DNA of 64,000 bases from contig OY856412.1 of the NCBI GenBank assembly GCA_963693085.1, forward strand, positions 341,633,457 through 341,697,456, read 5' to 3'. The notes beneath the pieces were generated by a model. That model saw only the letters and a list, made by a program, of their open reading frames with translations. It made no database searches and was not told the origin of the DNA. The translations under genes and the position numbers were made by a program. Source of the DNA: Alisma plantago-aquatica (lineage: Eukaryota > Streptophyta > Magnoliopsida > Alismatales > Alismataceae). Position 1 is the stretch's first letter. The number at the start of each line of letters is the position of its first letter. Shown here one piece after another: positions 1 to 13,462 of the stretch.

Positions 1-57
1 TATTTGGTCCTCTCCGACAACGCGCATCACTGTACAGAGCCCCATCATGGTTAAATT
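1..57 (+). pseudogene. Subtilase fragment tail, repeat copy 0
   Basis: This is the last part of the subtilase-like fragment that recurs at 1852-1905 and 3711-3764. It reads through the tyrosine-leucine-serine-asparagine region and ends at the shared CATCATGGTTAA stop. It is cut by the window edge. Confidence 0.6.
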
Positions 58-1419
58 TGTGTAGTTTCGTATATGCATCATTTCCTTTTGACAGCCTTCG
101 TTTGTTGTGTAATTGTCAATAAGAAATAAAGAAGGGACCGTCCAACTAAATTGATGTAAAGTAAATATATATTATGTTGCAAGTGTCATATTCAAACGGG
201 TGTATGGTAATTTATATGAAAATATATGTCAAGGTTACAAGTGATGAGATGTATGGTACTTAGTTGAAAACAAGAGATCTGTGGTAAAATGGTGTTTTTC
301 AAACAGTGTGGTAGTTATTTTGTTGGTTTTGACAATATTGTTGTGAAAACAGCATGCAAGTACACTTTTATTTCATATAATTGTTTTAATGGCATAACAT
401 TAAACCCACCATGTTTACCTATTATTCTTCCCTACGTCATATAGACGGGAAAAGAACAGTTTGTTCCAGAATTAAAACATAATTATTCACTGTTGATATG
501 GTTACATCCTAGCTATTATCAATAAATTGGGTATCACAACAGTTAATTACTTTTGAGTTGTTCTCAAAGAAGTTGTAGCATCATACATCGAACATAATAC
601 TTGAGGTTTGTCAATATGGGACAAATGGTTGGATCATTGTTTTGATCAAGCTATCATTGTCCCAACGATACTTATCTAAAGACAAGTATCTTCTTTGTCC
701 AAGCTATCAATGTCCTTGTAGCATCTTCAATGACTTTGTTTTGGCCAAAATGCTTGATTAACTACTCATAAGGTTTTATCGATATACACCTATAATGACA
801 CCCTCATCTGTTATCCACAATGAAGGGCGACTGAGAGGGCAAGAGATAACTACCTAGAATCTAGGTTTAACATATAATCAATAATTATTTATAATTTTAT
901 TGAATAGTTTGATAGATTTTCCCGAGCAGCTTCCTGTCACGTACTTGGAAGTGGTGCAACTAGAGTCTGAGGCACCTACTGCAGGTAGAAAAAGATTCAA
1001 CCTTCATCAGATTTTACATATGTGGTTTCTCACTGTGGGGAAAAAAGTATACATATAGTAGCAGCAGTAAATATTGGCCCACTCAGAGATTCAGATTGAA
1101 AGTCAGAGTCAACCAACCTCAACAAAATTTTAATTATGCTGGAATCGTTAATTGCTTGTTGCTATGTTCTTCTGGTCAGACCCAATAGAGTAGAAAGCAA
1201 AGCCAGTGTTGAAGTTGGAGAAGGCAAGTGTCGGGATCTTAAGCATTTAATTTAATAGAGAAATGACACTATAACATAGGGGCGGCGACTCTTTCTCTGG
1301 AAAATACATAATAAAGGGTGACTGAGAGGGAAAGAACTATTAACAACTTCCTAGAGTCTAGGTTTAACAACATAGGTTAGTTCATCAGTGATGAAAATCA
1401 TAATTTCACATCCTTCTTC

Positions 1420-1905
1420 CTCACCGGCTCCGGTCCGATTAACCCATAGAAAGCAACCACTCCTGGCCTAGTGTTCGACCTCACCACACAAGACTACATA
1501 AAGTATCTCTGCAACATCAACTACACAGATGCACAAGTCATCCTGATAGCTCGTTGCCAAATTGTTTGCGCCAACAAGAGGGCCATCATGCCAACTGACC
1601 TAAACTATCCCTCCGTGTTTATCACTATTGGTAAGGCAATAGGAAGTACATCCACAGTCACCAAAACAGTCACTAACGTTGGTGATCCCACCTCTATTTA
1701 TGTGGCCAACATTTTCCTGTCTTCAGGCACTTCGGCGACAGTTCAGCCTAGCACACTTCAACTTACAACAACCAATGAAAAGACATAGTTTCAAATTACC
1801 TTCACGTCTAACAAGGACGCATCGGCCATTACTTCCGCAGAGGTTTCTTCGTATTTGTTCCTCTCTGACAACGGGCATTATTGTGTAGAGCCCCATCATG
1901 GTTAA
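1420..1905 (+). pseudogene. Subtilisin-like protease C-terminal fragment, copy 1
   Basis: Plant subtilases (S8 family) are secreted serine proteases with a C-terminal fibronectin-III-like domain. This fragment shows the conserved tail in one frame: GSGPINP, like the family GAGHVNP; then PGLVFDLTTQDYIKYLCNIN; then DLNYPSVFI; then TKTVTNVG; then the VQPSTLQ and F-Q-I-T-F strands. The frame is broken by TAG at 1447 (after NP) and TAG at 1786 (after NEKT), and reading continues past both to TAA at 1903. The catalytic Asp, His and Ser blocks are absent, so only about the last 160 codons exist and no protease activity is possible. It lies in a tandem repeat unit, so the copies arose by duplication after the gene had already been truncated or together with it. 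Confidence 0.85.
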
Positions 1906-3279
1906 ATTTGTGTAGTTTCGTATATGCATCATTTCCTTTCGACAACCTTTGTTTGTTGTGTAATTGTCAATAAGAAACAAAGAAGGGAACGTCCAATGAA
2001 ATTGATGTAAAGTAAAGATATATTATGTTGCAAGTGTCATATTCAAACTGGTGTATGGTAATTTATATCAGAATATATGTCAAGGTTACAAGTGATGAGA
2101 TGTATGCTACGTAGTTGAAAACAAGAGATTTGTGGTAAAATGGTGTTTTTCAAAAGGTGTGGTAGTTATTTTGTTGGTTTTGGTAAAATTATTGTGAAAA
2201 AAGCATGCAAGTACACTTTTGTTTCATATAATTGTTTTAATTGCATAACATTATACGCACCCCATTTACCTATTATTCTTCCCTAAGTCATATAGACCGG
2301 AAAAGAATATTTCGTTCCAGAATTTAAACATAATTATTCATTGTTGATATGGTTACATCCTAGCTATTATCGATAGATTGGGTATCACAACAGTTAATTA
2401 CTTTTGAGTTGTTTTCAAAGAAGTTGTAGCATCATACATCACACAGAATACTTGAGGTTTGTCAATATGGGACACTCAAATGGTTGAATCATTGTTTTGA
2501 CCAAGATATCACTATTCCAACAATACTTATCTAAAGAAAAGTATCTTCTTTGTCCAAGCTATCAATTTCCTCGTAGCATCTTCAATGACTTTGTGTTGGA
2601 CAAAAGGCTTGTTTAACTACTCATAAGGTTTGATTGATACACACCTATAATGATCCCCTCCTCTGTTATCCACAATGAAGGGTGACTGAGAGGGTAAGGC
2701 ATATTAACAACTTCCTAGAATCTAGGTTTAACATATAATCAATAATTATTTATAATTTTATGGAATAGTTTGGTGGATTTTCTCAAGCAGCTTCCTGTCG
2801 CGTACTTGGAAGCAGTGCAACTGGAGAAAGAGGCACCTACTATAGGTAGAAAAAGATTCAACCTTCGTCAGAGTTTACATATGTGGTTTCTCACTGTGGG
2901 AAAAAAAGTATATGTATAGCAGGAGCAGTAAATATTGACCCACTTAGAGATTCAATTGAAAGTTAGAGTCAACCATCCTCAGTGAAATTTTAATTATGCA
3001 GGAATTGTTAATTGCTTGTTGCTATGTTCTTCTGGTCAGACCCAGTGGAGAAGAAAGCAAAGTCAGTGTTGAAGTTGGAGAAGGCATGTGTCAGGATCTT
3101 AAGCATTTAATTTAATGGAGAAATGACACAATAACAGAGGGTCGACAACTCTTTCTCGAGAAAATCCACAATGAAGGGTGACTGAGAGGGCAAGGGAAAT
3201 TAACAACTTCATAGAGTCTAGGTTTAACAACGTAGGTCAGTTCATCAGCGATGAAAATCATAATTTCGCATACTTCTTT

Positions 3280-3763
3280 CTCACCGGCTCCAGTCAGGTT
3301 AACCCATAGAAAGCCACCACTCCTGGCCTAGTGTACCACCTCACCACAAAAGACTACATACAACATCTCTACAGCATCAAGTACATAGATGCACGGGTCA
3401 TCCTGATAGCATGTCGCCAAACTGTTTGAGCCAATGACAGATCCATTAAGCCATCAAACCTAAACTACCCCTCCATGTCTATCACAATTGGTAAGGCAAC
3501 AAGAAGCACAGTCACAGTCACCAGAATAGTCACTAACATTGGTGATCCCACCTCTGTTTATGTGGCCAACGTCTTCCCATCTTCAGGCACTTCGAAGACA
3601 GTTCAGCCTAGCACGCTTCAGTTTACAACAACCAATGAAAAGAAATAGTTTCAAATTACCTTAACGTCTTACAAGGATGTGTCGGCCATTACTTCCGTAG
3701 AGGCTCTTCTTATGTGGTCCTCTTTGACAACAGGAATTATTGTACAAAGCCCTATCATGGTTA
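3280..3763 (+). pseudogene. Subtilisin-like protease C-terminal fragment, copy 2
   Basis: This is the counterpart of the fragment at 1420-1905 in the next tandem unit. It keeps the same TAG after the NP motif and has further damage, for example TAG in place of a residue in the KYID stretch, TGA after the CRQTV segment and a changed DLNYPS context. The fibronectin-III-like strands (TNIGDPTSVYVANVF, then VQPSTLQFTTTNEKK) remain readable. The shared first stop shows that the fragment was already dead before it was duplicated. The extra stops show drift without selection afterwards. Confidence 0.8.
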
Positions 3764-4628
3764 AATTTGTGTAATTTCATAAATGCATCATTTCCTTTTG
3801 ATAGCCTTTGTTTGTTCTGTAATTGTCAATAAGAAATAAAGAAGGTACCATCCTACTAAATTGATGTAAAATAAAGATATATTATGTTGCAAGTTTAATA
3901 TTCAAATGGGTGTATGGTAATTTATATGAAAATATATGTTAAGGTTACAAGTGATGAGATGTTTGATACGTAGTTGAAATGAGGAGATTTGTAGTAAAAT
4001 GGTGTTTTTCAATAGGTGTGGTAGTTATTTTGTTAGGTTTGGTAAAATTGTTATGAAAATAGCATGCAAGTACACTTTTGTTTCATATAATTGTTTTAAT
4101 CTCATAACATTATACTCACCCCGTTTACCTATTATTCTGCCCTACATCATATAGACCGAAAAAGAACAGTTTCTTCTCTAATTAAAACATAATTATTCAT
4201 TGTTGATATGGTTACATCCTAGCTATTATTGATAAATTGGGTATCACAACAGTTAATTACTTTTGAGATGTTCTCAAAGAAGTTGTAGCATCATACATGG
4301 AACATAATACTTGAGGTTTGTCAATATGGGACACTCAAATGGTTGGATCATTGTTTTGACCAAGCTATCATTGTACCAACGATACTTATCTAAAGACAAG
4401 TATCTTGTTTGTCCAAGCTATCAATGTCCCCATAGCATCTTCAATGACTTTGTTTTGGCCAAAAGGCTTGATTAACTACCCATAAGGTTTGATTGATACA
4501 CACCTATTATAATGACCCCCTCCTCAATTATCCACAATGAAGGGCGACTGGGAGGGTAAGGGCTATTAACAACTTTCTAGAATCTAGGTTTAACATATAA
4601 TCAATAATTATTTATAATTTTTTTGAAT

Positions 4629-5575
4629 GGAAAAGAGTTTGATAGAAAAATGAAGATAAACCTCCTCGAAGGAATTGCATGATAGTTTGAAGGGAAACTA
4701 TGCTTGAAAATAAAATAAAGCTATATATCTAATCCTCTGGAAGTCCTTAGACATACGCTCATTTAGTTCCATTTTTTGGATGCCTATGTTTTTTGATAAA
4801 TGTGCAATTTAACCTAAAATGTCAAAAATCAAATATGTGGATCAATATATCACTCACTATATTGTGTATGTGGTGCTACCAATATATAAGGAAGCAGGTG
4901 TAACAATATAATCAAGCATAATCATCAATTATTATCAATAATCAAACTTGCTTTTTCTATATAGATTACTACCTATCTTAGTGGGTACATTCTTCAATTA
5001 ATCCATCATTGGATTTCCAGTGTTTGGTCCATCATTGGACTCAAGGTGTCAATCTATCATCGAACTTTATCAAATGTACACAAATAATCTTAGTCACTTT
5101 ATTAATGACATACCACTAGTAATATGGAAGCACTACCTCCTTCAAATACCTCTCAGAGATTGTATAATAGGTTCAAGAAATTATTCTTATTATAGATGAT
5201 ACACATAGTGCTTTATATTGTGTAGGAAATAAATAAGTATCCAAAAATTTTGTTTCAAATACATAAGAAAAACATCGAAAAACTTCAAATTTTGATATGA
5301 GAGGGTAATCATAAATAACTGAAAACATTTCTTCATGTATGTCCTTGATCCAAAAAAATAGGTTCAACTAATCAACTAATCAACATATAATTTAAATTAA
5401 ACACAAATTATTAATTTAACATTCTCAAAGAAATAATTAGATTTGACTTGGGCTCTAGCTTGGGGTTTTGGGTCATATTAGGGTCACATTAGGGTTAGAT
5501 ATATTAAACCCAAATTATCACATACTACGGCTCTAAAGTTTAGAAAATCCTAATATAACACTATATGAAGCCCTA
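4629..5575. other. AT-rich intergenic, no gene seen
   Basis: I see no ORF with recognisable content and no terminal repeats. The right edge is the CCCTA target-site copy (5571-5575) of the neighbouring LTR element. The short ORFs here have stop-rich surroundings and no family resemblance. Confidence 0.6.
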
Positions 5576-8294
5576 TGTTACACTCCCATCTCACAATTAC
5601 CACAAATCATGAGATTATGGCATAAATTGAGGATTTAATGTAATACAAAGATCACCCTTAACTTTTTCTTCTTTTTCAAACTCTTTGTTTCCTCGCATTG
5701 AACCACATAAACTAACTTTACAAGGGAATGTAAACATTGATTTCTTTAATATGATCTCAACATAAACGAAACACATCCATACATTTATTCTCAGGTACAT
5801 ACGACATGATAATCAGATACATTCTCTCTTATTAAGGAAACAAAGATATAAAACATTACTTTCAACACTCTCACATCTATACTAGGACCTATAGTGACAG
5901 GAACCGACTGAACTTAACTATACTCAGACTTAACTCTTGTGGCAGATATACTCTAATGCAATGATATCTTTAAGTCCACGTGGTTTCCCTAAAAATTGTG
6001 AGTAGAGGGGTGAGCCTACTCGCTCAGTAAATGAGTACTTCAAAGAAATAGTCTAAAGCACTGATATAATTATAGATATACTTTTGAGAAACTAATATCA
6101 ATTATAACAACAGTAAGCTTTAAAGAGATTGATCATTGCCAATCATAAATATGGCAGGATACTCTAGATATCAACAAGAGTAAATCAATATATGAGCATG
6201 CTTGATTAATTTCAACGAGAACTAATAATTCAGAAACATACAAAGAATAATTGTTGGGAAATTGTACTCAAATCTTTCTTAGCCTTTCTTACTTATAAGA
6301 AACTCTTTAAACGTATATGAACATATTTTAGCTTATGCCCTAATCATATGAAGTGAACTCTACATATGAAGACTCATAGCAAACTACGATCTCACCGTAC
6401 AAGACTTAGCTGACACCCCGGTATAGCTAAGTCTGACTACTCTCCTAGACTGTAATAGGGAAACCGGCTCTCTGGCCTCGACACTCCTATTGTGCCATAA
6501 ACTGGACTCCTCCTCTAACCTAAGCACACAGGTGGAGAGTCAAACCACCTATTGGCTTTTTTGTACTCTAGTGCCACCAGGACTTGTGGTTGATGTTGGA
6601 CACGCTTTTCTATTCTCTAGTGCTACTAGGACCTCTGGTTGATGTTGGACACTGCAAAATATAATTTAAGGAGACTTCCACTAGGGCTTTGTCCCCCCCC
6701 GTGCCACCTGATAGCACGTTCCGAACCCCATATACTAGATTCTACTAGGGTTAGGTCATTTCACCCCTAAGGCACATACCTCAAATTGGGGTTCTATGGT
6801 GTCAGGGCCCTTAAATCTATAATTTTATTATTTCCTAGAAAACTCTTACTATGTTGAACCTTTTTCTTACTTATACTCAACTCTGGTAATTCTATGGCAT
6901 CTCATTTATTTATTTGAAGTTATAATACAACATGGATATCATTCTAAACTTGGCTGAGTAGTATACTCAAAACACTGTAATATACTGAGTAATCAACATA
7001 TTATACACACAAGAAAACTGAAATACTTAAATAAACAGAATACATGTCCACTTGGCACTTATACACTAGAATCACGCAATTAAACATCTTAATATACTGA
7101 TGAGAGCTAATTACTTGGCATACGAGTAATCATCATTTGCACCCATAAATTATTTGTACTTTCTTGGAAAATGTGCACATCAACCCAAATCCTGGGTTGT
7201 GCATTTCATACTGAGAACATGGTAATCAAAATGCTTAATTCATTGAACACTCTATCCTTATGGTTTCATTTACCTCATTCACTTATCACATGGGTCTCAT
7301 AAGAAATTAATATGTCATAAACATCCACTAAATACAGATTGCTTTAAACTAGTCATATACAATCAACATATGTATGAAATCCTCAAATTGAGCTAAATTA
7401 GGGTTTTCCATGCCATTCATTGAGATATTATGAATCAATAATAACATTGCATAAATAGAGTCTATGATGCAAAGAAAAACACTTCAAATGGATTTCACCA
7501 TATTTATTCACAAATTTCAAACTTTCCACTCATATATGGCTTCACCCTCTTTATGAGGATATCAAACAAACACTATTCACATCACATGAAATCCAAAATA
7601 GTATCTAACATATGTGTACAATGCATTCATATAAACAATCATCCATAACCAAGGGGATACAAATAAACAAATTTCTCTATTTAATTACATAGCAATTTCA
7701 ATCACAGACAAATTCCCTATATTTTAGTTTACTCCTATAACCTTTGTGAATACTTAGGGAATTCTCATTAGGATGTATTGTATACATTTATAATATGAAT
7801 TTTCCATCTAAAATTCAAACAAACAGAGGAATAATCCATTTCATATCATTTTGCAACAACTTAGATCAAACAAGCAATTCAAAATTTGTAGTCACATACT
7901 AAGCAATTAAAGATTATAGGTGATTTAACCAATTTTCGTGCAATATACTGTTTAAAGGAAGTTCCCACTCACCCTAAGGTGTGAAAACACCTTTAAAATG
8001 TAGTTCATCCCTGAAAATCTTGATCTCATATTAAATCCCTAGCAATTCGCCTGATTCTTCTTCCATTCGACTTGGATTCCCTAAAAATGAGGGAGTATGA
8101 AGAAAGAGTGAGAAAAGTAGAAGTTTTGATACCATTTTGGATCAAATCAGAGGAGGGACGGAATTTTTACATGTGAGAGAAGATTCACCATGAAACTATA
8201 ACCAAAGAAGCTAAACTTACATGATTTCATCATTCCTCAGACCGCAAAACCCGAGGTCAGCATCTCCATCAATTTCTTCTCTCAAACCCTAACT

Positions 8295-8314
8295 CTCCCT
8301 CTCTCTCTCTCTCT
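8295..8314. repeat. CT microsatellite
   Basis: A short CT dinucleotide tract within solo LTR A; a shorter CT tract occupies the same place in copy B near 28983-28996. Confidence 0.7.
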
Positions 8315-9734
8315 AGGATTTCATTTCTCTGGATTGAATCACAAATTATGAGATCTCCTTATGTTTTAGGTTGACCATATAGAGCAATTGAGTTGCTTGG
8401 GTCAATTGCACATTGACCCCTCACTATACTTTCTTTTATTTCAGCTGAATTTGCTGTCATAAAAATATTACTGTAATTCATCTAATGATAAGGTCTAAAT
8501 GCATCCAAAAGTTATGAAAATTTTACATGATTTTTATGATTAAGGTTCAGACCATAAAGAAAAATTTAAGATCATTTGGTGTTACCAATAAATAACTAAA
8601 AATAAAACACTACACTGCTGAAAAGCACTCAGTCAGCATTTTGGTCGAAGTATAGTTCGACCGAGAACCACATTCAAATAACACTGAAATATTCTAAATT
8701 TTTTTCCAATATGAATGATTGAGTTATCCATATCATATCCAAAATTCAATAAAATACAAATTTTTAGAAAATACGAAAAATTATTTACCACACTACTATT
8801 GTAACATCCTCAATTTCATAGCTAAAGTAAGTATTTAATGTGGGGGTTTTTAGTAAAGGCATGCCAAGGGATGTAATGATTGTGACCATGGCCAGGTATG
8901 TAATTAAGTTCACAAAATGTGTAATCCAAGCCATCTGATCAACCAATACACACATAATGACTTTAATGTGTATGATTGTAGTCGGTTGTATATGAATATA
9001 AATGAATTATTCCTATGGACAATAAGGTGACGAATATATAATATGATGAGTCCAGTTCATGACTTGAGAGCCTTAGACCTAACTTAGGTCTTCCTGTTAT
9101 GTAACTAAGAAATATTAATCACATATGTCATACATGAGCTTCAATTGAGAAATTATAATTGATTGAAGACATATTTTCATAATTTAGAATACAATCAAGC
9201 TCATGGACCCTTTGAAACACTAAGGGATGGGCCATGTCCCCTAGATCCCAATTCCAACCCTATTGGACCAATTAAGTTTCACACATGGGTCCTTGGAATT
9301 CAAATTCGGGGATTTAGCATTTTGTGTTCATAATAAATACTCAATGTAATTTTGATAGATGGATATTTGATATACAAGATCAAGGGAGAAAATTCAGATG
9401 TTTTTGATGTATATGGTGACCTAGGTAATTAAATTAATAATTATAATACTTTTATTTAAAAGACAAGTTTGAAGTGTTTATCCAGTAAGTTTTGACTTGA
9501 TATCTTGTTCATATATAAGTGACAAACATGGAGTGTTTCTCCCAAAATTTGAGGTCAAACTGAGCTATAGGATAGGCTATATAAATATTTCTGATATATG
9601 GACTTTTAGCAAATAGAAAAATAAAAATAAAATATAAAAAGGGGGGGGCGAACCCCCGTCCGCGACCCTATTTTCTGGGTCCAAACGGCGCCCGCGATGG
9701 GCAGTCGTATCCCAAGATAGGGTCAGAGTGGGGG

Positions 9735-9741
9735 TATAAAA
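9735..9741 (+). promoter_or_regulatory. TATA box of nested LTR
   Basis: TATAAAA sits in an abrupt GC-rich island inside an AT-rich element, followed by a CpG-rich leader. This is the expected look of an LTR promoter. Transcription would start about 30 bp to the right. The short ORFs at 9864-10127 in the leader do not resemble any protein I know. Confidence 0.5.
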
Positions 9742-12366
9742 CCCCTGGATCTTGGATGCTTGGTGGCGGTCGGACCCTACGCTTGGCCTTCGACGCGAAT
9801 CGAGAGGGGTAGAGAGCAAGACAGAAGAACAAAGAAGGTGAAGGGGAGCACGATGGCGGCGGCATGATGTCTTCTTACAGCTTTGATCGCGACCCCTTCA
9901 TTGGCATCTACGGCGCCGCCCATCCAGGCGAGCCAATCCGTGGTCAAGGACGACTCGCCTCGCACGAGGATGGCCTACTCACCGGCCGCCGAATCCTCCA
10001 GGCTGTTGCTCTGTTCTTATGGAAAAACAGGGGAGAAGAACCCGCTTTCTCAGTGGGTGAAGAAGACACGAATCCCGCCCGATCCGTCTGGGATGAGGAT
10101 GGAACGCTGATCCTTCTCAGCAGTTAGATCAAGTTTGAACGGTTAGCATCACTTTGGTAAAGTAGTTCTTCCAAAATTCATATCTTAAGATGTAGAGCTC
10201 ATTTTGGGACAAACAAGATACGTACAGAAAGCTCATGATGAGTACTATCACATAAAAATACTTCCAGACTATGATTTTGATATTTGTTATTTATTAAAAA
10301 CAGTGTATTCAAAAGTATATGATTTTGATGTTTGGTCAATTAAAAATAGTAAACACCTTTAGAAATTCATATAAATTATATGGAATGTATATTTTGATAT
10401 GTTTAACATTACTTCAGATCCTGATCTTTCATATATGAAGTTTTAATGAGATTTTTAATGTAAACCCAAATAAGGGTATTTTGGGTATTTCACCCATGAT
10501 TTGATTTTTAAATGACATGATATTTTAATACCTGATCTTACTACATTGTATGATTACTGTTCTAAAAGTTTTGATGGAGTTTCATATATAATTGGATTCA
10601 TATTTAGTTTTTGGCCTTAGTGGCCATTATGTAAGATGATTCATGAGTATTTGTGAGGCAACATGTATTTTATGTGCCTATTTAGTATGGAAAATTATTA
10701 TAATTATATTTTCATCTGATTTTTATAAATGAGTCAGTAAGAGTAGTATTTGTAAGTATGTATGGAGATTACTCTTGGTATATGAGGCATATACTTATAT
10801 ATTAGTGTATATGCTATTTTTGGTATAATGAATATATCAGTATGTGTATGCTGTGTAATGTGTGAATCAAGTTTAATTCAATATTTAAACATGAAACATG
10901 CTTTAAATCAGAGTCAGTCTTAGTTAAATATGATTCCTAATTCATTGCAGGAGATTTGGATGATGGGGTTTGAGATTTAGAAATGAAGAGAGGAGATTAC
11001 ACAGGGACTTATAAAATTTTGTTGATGACTAGGTATTTATGATTGTAAATCAAGGAAACAAGGCTACATCAAGAACATCTTCAATATAAAGGTAAGTGGT
11101 TCATGCCCATGAGTATTTATGTTTGCCAAACCAAGTATATTTATATGCTTCTTAAGTAAGACATTCATGTCCTACACTCTATGTTAAATATGTAAGAATG
11201 ATTTTATGTGCTTATGATTGTAGAAATTCATATGCGCAATACCTTAAGTAGTGATGTGTCATGGAATGATTCTAGATCATGAAGTTAAGTTCATAAGAAG
11301 GATAAGAAAATATAGTTCTATCATATCTCTTAAATATAGATGTAACCATGTATTGAGATTTCAAATAGGAACATGTCATCAAGGTTTCTTATATATGTAG
11401 CGATCTAAGAAATTAAGAAGTAAAATAGATTCCTTAATAAGGTTGATGTTTAAAAGTTAAGTATTATGTGAGAATATGGGTGTTGCACATGGTAGACCAT
11501 GGCCCAATTTCTAGGATAAATGTACTAGTGGCATTAAAGATGTTGTAACATGAGTTTGTGATGATATTATCAAATTATGAGATATTAAGCCTTGATTGAG
11601 TTGCACGAAGAGAATCTATATGATTTCTACCTTAAGGTTTAAGATTTAAGTTCATACAAATGTTTTGAGATCAGACTTAATGAGATTAAATTGAGTATGA
11701 TTAAGATGCAAGTTAAGATTTTCTAAGGTTTCTATTCTATGGTTATGATTTTAAGACTTAAGTCCATTAAGATCAGATTTTGATGAGGTTTTAACAGAGA
11801 ATGAGTTAACTTGCCAAGAATCAGAAATCATACTTTAGCTATACACATTACTTAATTTACTTTTGCATATTTAGTATTTCTATACTCATTTCAGGTCTTG
11901 TCTCATAAGACATTAGACTCATGTATGATATAATTGGTATAATGAAGTAATCTTACCAAATCAGAGTTTTAGAATAAAGTTTACCTAGATAAAGAGATAC
12001 ATGATTAAATCCAATAATGGATTTAGTTTAGAACTCAAGAATAAGAGATTTAGATTCAGTCTTAGACTACTCACTGTGTGAGTAGCCAGATGTTGAATAA
12101 AGGTACATGATATGTGTTATAGAACCAATCTCAAATATGTTGTAATTTGAGATACATATCCAAATTCTATAATAGATTATGTTCAGATTTTAAAGAGCAG
12201 AGATTCAGATTCAGATTTTAGATTCAGAATTCAGTACATGTTTAGTACTCAGTTTCAGATAAGTTCAGATTTAATATTTAGTAAAGATAGACGTAAGATA
12301 ATTAATTTGAAACATTCACATAATGCATTATATAATAAGTCCTCACCAGAGAGTCCCGGGACGATT

Positions 12367-12525
12367 CAGAGGGCGCATTGCGCCAGACACTGCGGGTGTC
12401 ACAGAGGGCATGTTATGCCAACAGAGGGTGTGTTGACCATAGAGGACACTTCGGTGTCAACAGAGGGCACGTTGTGCCAACAGAGGGTGTGTTGCACCAT
12501 AGAGGACACTTCGGTGTCACAGAGG
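12367..12525 (+). repeat. 59-bp minisatellite inside LTR
   Basis: A 59-bp unit beginning CAGAGGGCAYGTTRTGCCAA and ending ACACTTCGGTGTCA is repeated at 12402 and 12461, with a partial unit to the left and a start of another at 12520. Each unit has an internal half-repeat of the CAGAGGG core. The tract is GC-richer than its surroundings. Confidence 0.8.
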
Positions 12526-13462
12526 AGGACTTATTGTATAATGGTGGCCACAGTCAGATAAAAATCATAAGTAAAAGATACCATAGATTAGAGATGTCCA
12601 TATTCTCATCCATGAGTAATGATGAGAGGGTATTAGATAAGATAAGTAATACCTAGGCGCTTTGGCGTAGGTCATGAGATCCATGTACCAGGGTACATGT
12701 CTCTAGAGAAATATAAGATAGAAAGATATAAATTTCAGATTAAGAAATAAGAGATTTTATGTTTTAGATTTTATTCAGAGCTTGATAGTAACTTGTCGTT
12801 TATAATGTCAATTTCAGATTATTAGTCATGTATATTTTTGGAATACTCATGCCACTTACTCTAACGACTGTTTTTCCCAATGCATGGCTGGGGACGCGAT
12901 GTCCGCAGGGTTTGGAGCAGCGAAAGATTTAAAGAATAAGAAAAGATGTAGCAGGTTTTCAAGCTTGCCTAGTGGGGTGCCATCTACCGAGACGATCCAG
13001 AGTTTAGACAGATCTTTTTATGCTTAGTCTTGTTTAAAGAGTAGGTTAAATGAGTTGTAGTTTTCTTTTTATCAATGACTATGTATGAATCAATTTTACC
13101 TAATGCAAAGTGTTTCATTTGCTTTAATTGCAATGACTATCATGTTTGTGACACTCCCAGATGAAAAAAAATGTATTGCTTCCGCTCATGTGTTATGAAA
13201 ATCTGGGTGTTACAACTATCCTGATCAAATTCCATATTCATGTATTGTCAAAACCCTAATTTTTGCCGATTAGGGTTTACATTTCTCAAACCCCAATTCT
13301 TCAAACTAAAATCATAGATAGAGTTTCTTATTAGGTTCGAAACATCATAATTGATCTACTATCATTAATCAAGTCTAAATAATGTTCAATCTAATCAAGC
13401 ATGTAATCATTTAGGTAATCCCTAGTTTGCCAATTAAGAACAAATGTGGTCATTACACCCTA

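Larger units (their letters stand above)
1..4628. repeat. Tandem array of ~1.86-kb units
   Basis: The same sequence block recurs in head-to-tail order. A block beginning TATTTGGTCCTCTCCGACAA at position 1 reappears at about 1852 and 3711, giving units of about 1851 and 1859 bp. The third unit stops near 4628, after the shared text ending in TTATAATTTT. The units align along their whole length with scattered substitutions and small indels, so the duplications are not recent. Each full unit holds a broken subtilase fragment near its right end plus about 1.3 kb of AT-rich non-coding DNA. The array probably continues left of the window, because position 1 already lies inside the tail of a subtilase fragment. 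I see no terminal repeats, so unequal crossing over fits better than transposition. Confidence 0.9.
8800..13214 (+). mobile_element. 4.4-kb solo-LTR-like element nested in copy A
   Basis: Termini are TGTAACATCCTC at 8800 and CTGGGTGTTACA at 13214, an imperfect inverted pair (TGTAACAYCC) typical of plant Ty3/gypsy LTRs. The flanking 5-bp duplication is ACTAT (8795-8799 and 13215-13219). Copy B of the host element has the uninterrupted site at 29477-29481, which proves the insertion and its borders. The 4415 bp contain a GC-rich block (9640-10130) with a TATA box, an AT-rich downstream part, a 59-bp minisatellite (12367-12525) and a GGGGACGCGATGTCC block near the right end. I see no gag or pol. 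It is most likely a solo LTR from a long-LTR gypsy family; a large non-autonomous unit of another kind is the alternative. Confidence 0.8.
5576..13457 (-). mobile_element. Solo-LTR-like element, copy A, split by nested insert
   Basis: The element begins TGTTACACTCCCATC at 5576 and ends GTGGTCATTACA at 13457. Both ends have TG...CA termini, and perfect 5-bp target duplications CCCTA flank it (5571-5575 and 13458-13462). Without the nested insert and its duplicated ACTAT it is about 3.46 kb. A second copy lies at 26297-29719 in the same orientation and aligns end to end. There is no coding capacity, PBS or PPT, so a solo LTR left by LTR-LTR recombination is the best reading. Minus orientation is suggested because the reverse complement places the paired TGTAATGACC and GTGTAACA ends in the usual plant Ty3/gypsy order. 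It also carries the CTCACCCCTCTACTCA block that often lies near such LTR ends. Lineage is not determined. Confidence 0.8.

Noticed and set aside
9577..10127. Short frames in the GC-rich island of the nested LTR
   Set aside because: Overlapping on both strands around a promoter; no conserved domain.
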